From CBDCZY01 sp965224745 (GTDB lineage: Bacteria; Pseudomonadota; Gammaproteobacteria; Methylococcales; Methylomonadaceae), in the NCBI GenBank assembly GCA_965224745.1, contig CBDCZY010000001.1, positions 496,001 to 560,000 on the forward strand: a DNA stretch of 64,000 nt. The letters run 5' to 3'. Position 1 is the first letter of the stretch. Every line of letters starts with the position of its first letter. Made by a program: the position numbers and the translations under genes. Below are positions 34,247 to 43,715 of this stretch, one piece after another. The notes under the pieces are model-generated. The model saw nothing but the letters and a program-made list of their open reading frames with translations, was not told the DNA's origin and ran no database searches.

Positions 34247-36120
34247 CTACAGATTTTTTTTATCGATAATTGTTTTACATTGACCAATGAGGTCGGGTTT
34301 AATATTCAAAGCTTCATAAATTTGTTTCTGACGTAGCTCCGCCTTCGTTGTTGTCCGCAGGTGAATCATTTTATGATCATCCGTTGGTAAGGTCATGGTG
34401 ATACGTTGCTGTGTCGACATGATGTTGCGAATACTGTCCCAGCTTAAATGAATGCCCTGTTGCTTCAGTTGATAGCGCAGCGTATGCACCAGATGATAAG
34501 CCAGCAAAGTAATGAACAAGTGGCCGGTGACACGGTCTTCTTTTTGGTGGTAAACCGGGCGCAAGCCCAGTTCAGTTTTCAAGCTTCGAAAGGTGGCTTC
34601 GATCTCGGTCAGCATGATGTAGGTTGTCCACAGTTGTTCTTCAGACCAGTCGGGGATATTGGTTCTGAGGCAATAGACACCACAGTGTTGATCGTTCTGT
34701 TTACTTTGAGGTTCACGTTGCCATTCAAGCCGGATGGCGTTTTTTTTCTCGTCATCGGTTATGACGTCAATGCGGTAGTCTTGCGAAACCCGCCGGTTTT
34801 TTTCGCGCAGTCGACCGATCCGTTCCAGTATTTTGCTGTATTTTTTGATCGTCCCTTTTTTGTTTAAGCCCGCATCAAGCTTGTTGAGTGCTTCTTCCAT
34901 GCGAACATGGAAGCGGTTTCGGATAGCCTGCTCTTTTTTTTGTTTTTGTTCGGAGTGACAATAGAGCCGGGTTTCGTGGGTGTCTTGATCTGTTTCGCGA
35001 TAAACACACACCTGACTGTGTTCGGTTTCTCTCACCATCACAGCATCGTCCTGATCGGTGGGATTGATCACGGATCGCTCTCGACTGACCACCAGATAAT
35101 GATAGCCCTGCTCGATTAACCAGGCGATGTTGTCGGCACTGGCAATACCGGCATCCATGATGATCACAGGTTTTGTGACCTGCGGTAATGGCTGTTTTTT
35201 TTGTAGTCCATCCAGCATTAACTCCAAGGTGCCCGGCTCACTGGCATTACCCGGGAAAACCTGACTGCTCAGAGGAAATCCCTCACCATCCAACACCAGT
35301 CCCAGCGTCACCAAGGGACAATCACTGCGTTTTTCTTTGGAACGACCGAACTGGGCTTTGGGGTTTTGGTGACACTGCCCTTCAAAATAGGTATTGGTCA
35401 AATCGTATAGCACAATACTACGGTTTAATTCGAATAAGGTTTGCTCTTGCTCGGACAGAAACGTTTCCAGTGCCGTCTGGTGTTTGAGCAATTTATCGCT
35501 GATCGTATAAAGCCGTGTCAGGCTGGTATGGCCATAGTCATGGTCAAGCAGTTCTCCCAACGCTGAGCGTGATTGTAGCCAATCATGGGTGTGCAATTCA
35601 CTGCCCGGTGAAACCACACGGCCGATAATGTTACCGATGGCCGCAGCGAGTTCGACTTTATTAAAACCCAGTGCGGTGAGCTTCTGATCCAGTTGTAGTT
35701 GCATAACCGCATGCCACGCCAGCGTTTCAACACCGATACTGCGGGCTTGAAGGGTTTCGACATGATTGATATCAACCGTGTGATAATCGGGTTCTGGACT
35801 GGCAGCATCCACCGGTTGGGCCAGCTTAGCGATGATAAGCGCACTGTAACGCTGGGCTGAGGCTTCCAGGCATTGCGTTAACTCATCGGCTACATGAAAC
35901 AATTCTTGCTGATGAGGCTCACAGCCTTGTAACAATTGTTCAATCCTGGCTGTCAGCAAGGGCCAGTGCTCTGGATCAATGGCGAAGTCTTTGCCTAGAT
36001 TCAGTAAGGTGCGTTGCTTTACTTTACTTTCCTTCCCACGCGAACGGATTCAACGATCCGATAGGTGAAGTAGGCCCCGCCATTATCCAGGGATTTCGTT
36101 TTGGTTTTTCGAATATACAT
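34247..36120 (-). pseudogene. IS1634-family transposase with 5-bp frameshifting duplication
   Basis: The minus strand encodes an IS1634-type transposase starting MYIRKTKTKSLDNGGAYFTY at 36120. Near 36019 a tandem GTAAA duplication (GTAAAGTAAAG) shifts the frame; removing one copy restores GRKVKQRTLLNLG. The remaining 570-codon frame (34247-35959) holds the core: VLYDLTNTYFEGQC, VIIMDAGIASADNIAWL and LTEIEATFRSLKTELGLRPV carry the acidic residues. The element fills the gap between two cytochrome genes without breaking either. Its terminal repeats and target duplication were not resolved; TGGCACTAC occurs near both ends but as a direct repeat. Confidence 0.8.
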
Positions 36121-36318
36121 GTCCCTAGCATTAATGAAAAACCGGGGAAAATCAAGGGTCAAAAAGACGAAAATGGCACTACCGAGCGGATCTGAAAAAA
36201 ACACCGTTGAAAGGTAAGGTTTTTTTTCATGGAATCATTCGATGAAAACAAAATATCAATAACTTAGCGATGTCAAAGTCACGAAGATGGGCTAACGATA
36301 AACCAGAAGAATAATAAA

Positions 36319-37140
36319 ATGTGGAATACGATGCTTAAACTTGCATTTTTGGCGAGTCTCTTGTGCAGCATAGGTGATACTTTGGCTGAAAACTTTTATC
36401 TTGAACGTGTGATGAACCTCCCTCTCGATGCTAAAACCCTCGCCGAGTCAGAGAAAAAAATAAAGGAACACAAAAATATTAAAATTCGCGATGATATCGA
36501 TGTCCCACCTTTCCATAAGCGAAAGACAGGAACCGATCCTCTTGCAAACACCTTTTGTACTACATGTCACTTGTCGCCACCACATACTAAAAGCCTTAGA
36601 AAGCGCAGCTTTCTTAACATGCATACCCGTTATGTTGCATGCGAGTCTTGCCACTTACGCCCAGAGGATGTCAAGATGAAATTTGTTTGGGTTGACTATG
36701 ACAAAGAACAAACTGTCGATGGACAGCCGGGTCTGTTCAGAACTGTGAATAAGTCCAAAAAACAAAAAATAGTTGATCAAACCAAACCAAAGGAGAATAA
36801 AGCAAAGACGCGTCCTAATGTCAGAATCGCCCCTTTTCACCAAGGTCAGCCAGCTTTAATTTTGCAGTCAAATGATTTCGCAAAGGATACTGCCAACATT
36901 TGGAAGAACGGCTCGTTGCAAGAAAAAGTCAAAAGAAGGGCTAAAATTCACCTGCCTTTAGAAAAAGAAGGACCACCTTGCCAGGATTGTCATCAATCCG
37001 AGAAACCGATGTTGAATTTGCCAGACTTGGGCGCCACGAAAAGTCAGGCGGCTAAAATCCAACATCACACCATTCCTCAATTCTTTCAACGCTATACGGA
37101 TGACGAGCAGCAAATAAAAATAGAAAGCTTATTAAAATGA
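36319..37140 (+). CDS. Trihaem cytochrome c, exported
   Basis: A 273-residue protein with a signal peptide (to about residue 24) and three haem sites, CTTCH (about 81), CESCH (about 112) and CQDCH (about 221), spread through a Lys-rich, low-complexity sequence. Additional His residues near each site could ligate the haems. The stop overlaps the ATG of the next gene (ATGA), indicating tight translational coupling with the NHL-cytochrome. I recognise no named family; low haem density suggests a linker or scaffold role. Confidence 0.75.
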   Translation: MWNTMLKLAFLASLLCSIGDTLAENFYLERVMNLPLDAKTLAESEKKIKEHKNIKIRDDIDVPPFHKRKTGTDPLANTFCTTCHLSPPHTKSLRKRSFLNMHTRYVACESCHLRPEDVKMKFVWVDYDKEQTVDGQPGLFRTVNKSKKQKIVDQTKPKENKAKTRPNVRIAPFHQGQPALILQSNDFAKDTANIWKNGSLQEKVKRRAKIHLPLEKEGPPCQDCHQSEKPMLNLPDLGATKSQAAKIQHHTIPQFFQRYTDDEQQIKIESLLK

Positions 37141-38387
37141 GTCGTTATTTTGTAGCCGTGTGGATGGTTTTGTTATCAGGTTATCAGTATGTTTGGGCTG
37201 ATGGTCAAATACCAGTGGTCAAAGCAGTTGCCAAGTGGCAAGCGGATTTCAATCAACCCACTTCGGTAGTAACCGACCGTCAAGGCAATGGCTATATTTT
37301 GGATGGGATGAATAATCGCATCGTAGTATTGTCACCAGAGGGAAACAAACTATATGACATCGGTGGTGATGACAGTCTGCCTAAATTCAAACAAGCGGTT
37401 GGTTTAGGCATTCATGACGACTGGCTCTATCTTGCCGATGCGATTAATAGTCGTATTTTGGTCATGGATTTGCAGGGCAATTTACTGAATACCTTGCAGT
37501 TAACTATACCTGTGCCGTTTAATGCCTGGCCGCAACCTGTGGCGGTAGCGGTTGCCAATAATACTTTGGTTTATAGCGACCGGCAGTACCATAAAATTTG
37601 CTACAAACAGCTGCACCGATCTGAACCCATTCAATGTGTAGGGGGACGAGGGGAGATGGATGGACAGTTTCAATTTCCGTTTCAACTGGCGATAGATCGT
37701 GATGGTTTTGTACATGCTGTTGATATTGTTAATGGGCGTATTCAAGTATTCGACAAGGAAGGCCGTTATTTTTCCCAGATTGGTACTTTTGGTACAACAC
37801 AGCATACCTTGTATCGGCCCAATGGAATGGCGTTTGATGCGCTAGATTACCAGTACGTTAGCGATGCCTATTTTGGTACTATTGCCATCTATCATGAAGG
37901 CCATTTTATAGGCAGATTAAAGGATCAGTCCGGACAACTGCTACAGTTTTCAACGCCATCGGCTTTATGGTGGGATCGGCATGGCTTGTACGTAGTTGAT
38001 ACGGGTCAAGACCAGGTATATAAATTATCATTGAACTATCAGCAATTAGCTGAGACGCGTGATCAATCAGATCAAGACATCGAGTTATCGCGTAAGAATT
38101 GTGTCGGCTGTCATCTGGAATGGAGTATCGATGATCCTGAAAAAATGCGTGATAAGCAAGGTGTACTGCCAGTTGCTTCGGTTAAGATGTGTTACAGCTG
38201 TCACCATGGCGCAGTGTTCGACTCACGTCATGCTATTCCACGTGGTCAACAACATCCAACCCTGTATGACGATGCCAAAGAAAAACAAAAACGGCTGGAT
38301 AATGCGCCGCGAAAAGAAGCCATTCCACAAGAGTTTCCACGGCTTGAAAACGACGAAATGTTATGCACCACCTGCCATACTCTGTAA
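37137..38387 (+). CDS. NHL-repeat/14-haem cytochrome c fusion, 5' part of an IS-interrupted gene
   Basis: First part of an 890-residue exported protein; 37137-38382 joins 39652-41078 in phase (2673 nt) when the IS3 and one CTC copy are removed, giving CTTCHTPHNNEED. A signal peptide (to about residue 21) is followed by six or so NHL-type beta-propeller repeats over residues 30-310 (for example GNGYILDGMNNRIVVLSPEG, DGFVHAVDIVNGRIQVFDKE, HGLYVVDTGQDQVYKL). Three haem sites follow: CVGCH, CYSCH and CTTCH. NHL propellers mediate protein or polymer contacts at cell surfaces. The fusion of a propeller to a long multihaem domain suggests an extracellular or outer-membrane-attached electron carrier. 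Confidence 0.85.
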   Translation: MSRYFVAVWMVLLSGYQYVWADGQIPVVKAVAKWQADFNQPTSVVTDRQGNGYILDGMNNRIVVLSPEGNKLYDIGGDDSLPKFKQAVGLGIHDDWLYLADAINSRILVMDLQGNLLNTLQLTIPVPFNAWPQPVAVAVANNTLVYSDRQYHKICYKQLHRSEPIQCVGGRGEMDGQFQFPFQLAIDRDGFVHAVDIVNGRIQVFDKEGRYFSQIGTFGTTQHTLYRPNGMAFDALDYQYVSDAYFGTIAIYHEGHFIGRLKDQSGQLLQFSTPSALWWDRHGLYVVDTGQDQVYKLSLNYQQLAETRDQSDQDIELSRKNCVGCHLEWSIDDPEKMRDKQGVLPVASVKMCYSCHHGAVFDSRHAIPRGQQHPTLYDDAKEKQKRLDNAPRKEAIPQEFPRLENDEMLCTTCHTL

Positions 38388-38411
38388 TGGTCAAGTTTTC
38401 TTGGAAGGATT

Positions 38412-39263
38412 TTAAGCCGCTTTTTTCATTTCTTTGGTTTTTTGATGAGGGGTTTTATAATCAATAGCAGAATGTAACCTTTTATAGTTATAGAAACTAA
38501 TATAGCTAGTCACAGCACTGACTACAGAGGAGTAATTAATAAAATTCAAATAGTTCAGCCTCTCTGTTTTTAAATTCCTAAAAAACCGCTCCATCACAGC
38601 ATTATCCCAGCAATTAGCTCGACGGTTCATACTTTGTGTTATATCCAAGTCATGAAGATAATCAACAAATAGATTGGCTGAATATTGAACCCCTTGGTCT
38701 GAATGAAACATTAATTGTTGAGTATCTGGCTTGTGTTTATTAATCGCATGTTCTAATGCTGACTTTGCAAGCTCTGCATTGGGTTCTTCTGATAATGCCC
38801 AGCCCATAATTTCTCTTGACCCAAGATCAAGTATACAAGCTAAATAGCTCCAGCCTGTATAGGTTTTAATGTAGGTAATGTCACCTACCCAGTGCGTATG
38901 AACAGTACTGGGATTAAACTGTCGTTTAAGTAAATGATCCGCTTTCTTGTGGACTTCTCCCGCTGGATAGCTGTGTCGCTTTTTAGGTTTTATGGCAATG
39001 ACATTCGATTTTTTCATTAATGAAGCTGTTTTATAAACGCCTATTTCAATCCCTCTGTTAGCTAATTCAACCTGAGTCCTTCGTTTACCATAGGTATGCT
39101 GAGTTTCAATGGCTATCAATTTAATTTGTTCTATGGTTTCTTGTTCTTCATCGCTCATTTGATTATTAATCTGATAGTAGTGTGTACTGAGAGCTATATT
39201 AAATAGTGTGCAAAGCTCTGTTGTTTGATAGCCTGGAGAAGCCTTCTTTATTTCAACAATCAA
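38412..39263 (-). CDS. IS3-family transposase OrfB (integrase core)
   Basis: A 283-residue DDE transposase. The N-terminal HTH_21-like region is followed by the rve core: THWVGDITYIKT (first Asp), MFHSDQGVQYSANLF (second Asp) and CWDNAVMERFFRNLKTE (Glu). It overlaps orfA by 4 nt (39260-39263). In IS3 elements an orfAB fusion made by -1 frameshifting is the active transposase. The frame is intact. Confidence 0.93.
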   Translation of the reverse strand: MIVEIKKASPGYQTTELCTLFNIALSTHYYQINNQMSDEEQETIEQIKLIAIETQHTYGKRRTQVELANRGIEIGVYKTASLMKKSNVIAIKPKKRHSYPAGEVHKKADHLLKRQFNPSTVHTHWVGDITYIKTYTGWSYLACILDLGSREIMGWALSEEPNAELAKSALEHAINKHKPDTQQLMFHSDQGVQYSANLFVDYLHDLDITQSMNRRANCWDNAVMERFFRNLKTERLNYLNFINYSSVVSAVTSYISFYNYKRLHSAIDYKTPHQKTKEMKKAA

Positions 39264-39583
39264 TTCAGATTGTTGTTGTCTCGAACAAAGAAGGCTGTGG
39301 CCTTTTTTAGTATTTCATTATCCCTTTTAGCTCGCCATAATTGCTTCTCTAGGCTTTGTATTTTCTGTTGTTCTGGGGTTAACGCTTGCTTATCCTGAGG
39401 TGTATTACCTTTGAGTTCATCTAAATATTGCTTTTTCCATCGCCTCACAGCAGAGTCACCTGCTCCTGATATTTCCATTACCTGCTTATTGGTATATCCT
39501 TCATTTACCATGAGTTTAGCGTAGTCTAGACGCTGTTCTGTGGTGAAGGTTGTTTTAGGTTTTACTGTGGTTATTTCGGTCAT
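39260..39583 (-). CDS. IS3-family OrfA (HTH protein)
   Basis: A 107-residue protein with an N-terminal helix-turn-helix (YTNKQVMEISGAGDSAVRRW, about 30-49) and a C-terminal leucine-zipper-like helix (QKIQSLEKQLWRAKRDNEIL) ending in ATAFF, typical for IS3 orfA. It binds the IS ends and regulates transposition. Confidence 0.9.
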   Translation of the reverse strand: MTEITTVKPKTTFTTEQRLDYAKLMVNEGYTNKQVMEISGAGDSAVRRWKKQYLDELKGNTPQDKQALTPEQQKIQSLEKQLWRAKRDNEILKKATAFFVRDNNNLN

Positions 39584-39651
39584 TTTTTATCCTAATTTTG
39601 GGTTGGATTATAAGCTATAAATCCTTCCAAGATTATTAGACCATTACACTC

Positions 39652-41078
39652 CACATAACAATGAAGAGGATACAGAAGCGCTCTATTCGGGTCATGGCAA
39701 TGCCTGGATGCGCATTTCAAATTGGCATAGCGATTTATGTGAGCATTGCCATCAAAGTAAGATTATCGCGTCTCGTAGTTCCGACCCCGATGTGCACGGC
39801 ATCAATCATCCTCTTGCGACGCATCTAAAACCACCTCCTGACCCTAAAACAAAGTTAGGTTATCCGGCTGATAAAGACTTGCAAAAGGGGTTGCCTGATA
39901 CCCTGGTAGCTACCGGTGCGGTGCTGGGACATAAAGATAAAATGATCTGTCAAACCTGTCATCAAATTCATGGGGGGCAGGGCGAAGATTTGCTTGCGTT
40001 ACCAAAAAAGCAAGGTGAGATTTGTGCCCAATGCCATAAGAGACAGGCTTCCAAAGACAAGAAAGAAGCTCGAAGAAAAGGTGTGCATCCAGTTAATGAA
40101 GACCTGGAAGAGCCGGTTATTTTAAAGGACAAAAAGATTGTAGATGTGACTTGTATGAGTTGTCACAACGTTCATGACGGTACATTCGGCACTGAATTAT
40201 TTCCAGATGGTATTGAGCAAGCGGAAAAAATCTGTGTTGATTGCCATGAACGACAGCATGCCAAGAATGAAAAAGACGCCCTAAAAAAAGGCGTTCATCC
40301 GGTTAATGTTAAGCTCGATGAACCGGTCAAAATAGGGGACAAGAAAATAAAAAAAATCGGTTGTCTGACTTGTCATGCAGTCCATAGCGGCAAACCCAAT
40401 ACTCCTGCACTGGTCCAAAACCACACCAACGGCGAGTTGTGCGAAAATTGCCACGAAGGCAAGCAACACATCGTTGGTACCGATCATGATCTTCGCGTCA
40501 CGGCCAAAAAATCTGAAAACCATTTCGAAGAAAGTCCGGAAAAAGCGGGTGTTTGCGGTAGCTGTCACAGCATGCATCGAGGTAAAGCCAAGCTTCCTTA
40601 TCAATACGCAGCAGAGATCAAAGCCAAGCAGAAGCGGGAAAAAACTTCTCCGTCGTTAAAAACCGATGAAATGTGTCTAAACTGTCACCAGAAAAAAGGT
40701 ATTGCCAAAGACAAACCTATTTTGCACTACGGTCATCCATACAAAGACATCGTTTTGCGTTCTGATCCTAAAATTATGCCACTGCTCGGTGCAAAAGAAC
40801 GTCCTGATAAAAAAGGGTTCGGCAACATTGCTTGCATCACCTGCCACGAACCGCATACCTGGAACCCTGATACGCATGGCAAAAAACCGCCTAAAAAACT
40901 TCCTGACATTTCTCAGGCAAAAAATATTGAAGGGACAGTATTAAACAGCTTTCTGCGGCGCAAAGGTCCTGGGAAAACCTTTTGTGTTGACTGCCATGGT
41001 TTTGAAGTGCTGCCCAAATACAAATATTTTCACCATAAGGATAAGGTGAGGGATATTGGCGTGGATTATTTGGAGTAG
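39652..41078 (+). pseudogene. NHL-repeat/14-haem cytochrome c fusion, 3' part (11 haems)
   Basis: Continuation of the 37137 gene after the IS3 element (PHNNEEDTEALYSGHGNAWM onward). Eleven haem sites in 475 residues: CEHCH, CQTCH, CAQCH, CMSCH, CVDCH, CLTCH, CENCH, CGSCH, CLNCH, CITCH and CVDCH. Several are followed by an H-G/S-G pattern (CHNVHDG, CHAVHSG, CHSMHRG), as in the doubled-CXXCH cytochrome domain. A near-duplicate unit, KKGVHPVNxxLxEPV, occurs twice, suggesting internal duplication. Without the 5' part there is no export signal, although an ATG at 39708 opens the frame. Last gene of the locus. Confidence 0.85.
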
Positions 41079-41335
41079 GAAAAGCCATAATGCTTTGGAG
41101 AATTTCCTTTTGTGTACTGACTCAGGCTTGATCTGTGTTCTCGGTTCTCCCAAAAAAAGTTGTCCTGGTTCGGGTGATTAACACGGTTATTGATGAAGTA
41201 GGAACAATTCGATCAGATTATCCTCCAGCGGGCTTTGGTTACTGTGGGTATGAAGGATAGCGCCCACCCAGAGATGTATGGTGGACGCTAAAACGCGGAA
41301 TGGTGGATGTTAGAGTTGAACGCTTTTAGATTTGT

Positions 41336-42685
41336 TTATGGATGAAATGCTCCAATAGTTGCTCCCGTATCATTTGAGCGTGTTTTGAAATCAAAATCAA
41401 CTGTTGACGCTCCTCCTTCAGCAAGACCAGAGCCGATAGCTGGTGAGTTACTTTTTAGGTGGAAGTCGTTGTTATTAAAATCAACAAATTCAGGTAAAGC
41501 ATTAATTGCATTATGACCTAATGTGTCACCTGACCCCTGTTGCTCCCATTGCCGATTAGAGTTGTCGACCAAATTGTTTTGAATATTATATTTGGAAAGA
41601 GACAGCTCTGGGGCAATTCGGATTTGCATACCCGTATTCTGACTTACGATATTGTTTAGTATAACTACATTATCAGCTTCGTCATTATCCGAACTGATAC
41701 CCGTACCCCATGGTGTCCAGCCATTTTTTACTACGGTGTTGTCTGTTATATAGATATTTCTCATACCGTGTGATTTACCTGATACACCACCGCCCCATAC
41801 GTTAATGCCGCTCCATTCATTTTCATAAACCACGTTGTTAAAAATGCGTATATCCTCAAGAAATCCCCCGGCTTCAGTTCCGACTTGAATGCCGGTTAAA
41901 GCATTTGAATAAACTGTATTGTTATTGATCTCAATGTTAGTTAGCGATGAGTCATATGCATCTACGTATATTCCTTGGCGTTTAATATGATGCACTCGAT
42001 TGCCAGACACTTTGCCGTTATGAGATTCTCCTTTTACATCGATACCCTCTCCACCTTGAGAACTTGAGCCGCCATTATGCACATGATTATTACTGACTTC
42101 AAAATTCACGATATTCTCAATGGAAATATTTTCTTGACTGCCTTCAGTATTGGCCAGCTCTACCTCATTGCCATCAATGGTAATATCATGGCCGAAATGC
42201 ATTCCGATGCCAGAGCTATTAGTGTTATGTGTGTAGCATTTACTAACAATTATATTATTTATTTTGTGGCCAAATATGCCGCTTTGGTTGGAGTTGATTA
42301 CATTAAGGCCAATAATTTTTATGTGGCTTTTAGAGCCAACGTTAAATAGCCCTTGCCAGTAAGGAACAGAAATGCCGTCACCGTTAATCGTTACTTTTTC
42401 GTCGCCGTAAGGCTGAAAGGTTATGTATTGGTCGGCAGACCCAGAGTTTTTTACACTCACTTGCTCCCAGTATGTACCCTCGCGGATGATAACGTTATCC
42501 CCGGCAACTGCTAAATCGGCTGCTTTAGATATTGTTTGGAAAGGGCTGTCTATTTCACCGTTGTTACCATTGTAGCCGGTAGTTGACACATAATAGTCTC
42601 TTGCAAAAGAGTTACCGGAATAAAGAGAGAAGAGTAATACAAAGAGGGGTAAAAAAAGTTGTTTTAGTTGGTTTGTTATATTCAT
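41336..42685 (-). CDS. Exported right-handed beta-helix (pectate-lyase-fold) protein
   Basis: A 449-residue protein with a signal peptide (to about residue 28, NSFARDYYVS). The first part, YYVSTTGYNGNNGEIDSPFQ followed by TISKAADLAVAGDNVIIREG, is the DUF1565-type start of parallel beta-helix proteins. The rest contains many Asn-rich coils (GNEVELANTEG, NNHVHNGGSSS, NNTVYSNALTG), the PbH1 repeat pattern of polysaccharide lyases and epimerases. No catalytic residues can be assigned. It may act on or bind an exopolysaccharide. The gene stands alone, with a 1-kb gap upstream. Confidence 0.8.
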   Translation of the reverse strand: MNITNQLKQLFLPLFVLLFSLYSGNSFARDYYVSTTGYNGNNGEIDSPFQTISKAADLAVAGDNVIIREGTYWEQVSVKNSGSADQYITFQPYGDEKVTINGDGISVPYWQGLFNVGSKSHIKIIGLNVINSNQSGIFGHKINNIIVSKCYTHNTNSSGIGMHFGHDITIDGNEVELANTEGSQENISIENIVNFEVSNNHVHNGGSSSQGGEGIDVKGESHNGKVSGNRVHHIKRQGIYVDAYDSSLTNIEINNNTVYSNALTGIQVGTEAGGFLEDIRIFNNVVYENEWSGINVWGGGVSGKSHGMRNIYITDNTVVKNGWTPWGTGISSDNDEADNVVILNNIVSQNTGMQIRIAPELSLSKYNIQNNLVDNSNRQWEQQGSGDTLGHNAINALPEFVDFNNNDFHLKSNSPAIGSGLAEGGASTVDFDFKTRSNDTGATIGAFHP

Positions 42686-43715
42686 TGATGTCCTTACCGG
42701 AAAATTTTAAAAAAATAAAAAAGCACTATGCGATTGAAAATATACTTTTCACTTCATAGCATTTTGTTGACAATAGGTTGAGTTTTTGCTTAAAAAGTAC
42801 AATCTTGTTATTTATCACGCTTTACGAAACGCTCGGTTTTCTTGGTTTGTGGGAATTTCTGTTGATTGAAACTTTTAGAGCTACTATAGGTGGAGAGTAA
42901 AATGGTTTCCTACAGGACATTTTGAAGACACTGTCTGTCCTGGTGGTTCATTTATATTTTTAAAGGATCACCCCATTCTCTTTTACATTTACATTTACAT
43001 GCGTACCTTCCTTGTGATTATTTAGTACTTCACAGTTAATCTCATGTTTTACTAGTTAGTTAAGGTGACCAAAAGGCATCATGTTATAAATTCAATTCAT
43101 CATGCCAATTATTACTTTTGAAGACTGCAAGCCAATAGTACGTAGCTCATGTGACCGCCTAAGGTTTGTTGGTTAGACTCGGTTTTGTACTGTTCGGTTG
43201 TTTCTGTTAATAGGGTTGCCCCTCGACCCTTTGTCCTTAAGGTTTGGCTTTCTATCTGCGTTTAGCTAACGGCTACTCCTGAGTTTTTAGCGGTACACGC
43301 TATCAGCAGAAACAGTATGCTTGTTACTATCATCGTCTTGGAAGCTCATCGGACACTTGGTTGTCACGTCCAAAAGGAGTTGCAAGAGAAAAGTTTTGTA
43401 TTTGGCTGGTGTGGATGATTCGTGTTGATGTGGTTTTTATAGGTAGTATTTCTCTCAGTTCTCTTTACAGTTTTCTAGGCAAGCAAAATACAGGCCATAG
43501 TCCAATAACTGATTGATTAAAAGGTAAAATGGGATTATTTCCCGATTGGAAGCAGAAGGTATTAGTTGTGGAGTAGCGACAGTTGAAGTTTACATTGCCT
43601 ATAAGGCATTGAATTTCAATGAAAAATTGCTGTCGTAAGAAACCAACGAGGAGTGTGTGTCTTTTCAGGGTTGTCGTTTTGAGTAGCTCAATATAACGGC
43701 TATGTCTCGTGTCAA
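42686..43715. other. 1.03-kb gap with no assignable gene
   Basis: Both strands are full of stops. The only item of note is a 23-codon minus-strand frame (43262-43333), MIVTSILFLLIACTAKNSGV, with a lipobox-like LIAC but no clear ribosome binding site; it could be the remnant of a small lipoprotein gene. Short hairpins occur near 43600 (TGCCTATAAGGCA). The part next to 42685 presumably holds the promoter of the beta-helix gene. Confidence 0.4.

Larger units (their letters stand above)
38383..39648 (-). mobile_element. IS3-family insertion sequence with 3-bp target duplication
   Basis: Terminal inverted repeats start TGTAATGGTCAAG (left) and TGTAATGGTCTAA (right, inverted). CTC flanks both ends (38380-38382 and 39649-39651). 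Length 1266 bp, two overlapping frames on the minus strand. It splits the NHL-cytochrome gene. Confidence 0.93.

Noticed and set aside
34247..36200. TGGCACTAC near both ends of the IS1634 element taken as terminal inverted repeats
   Set aside because: The two copies are in direct, not inverted, orientation, so they do not define the IS ends.
43262..43333. 23-codon minus-strand frame with lipobox-like LIAC
   Set aside because: Very short and lacks a ribosome binding site; kept only as a note in the description of the gap.
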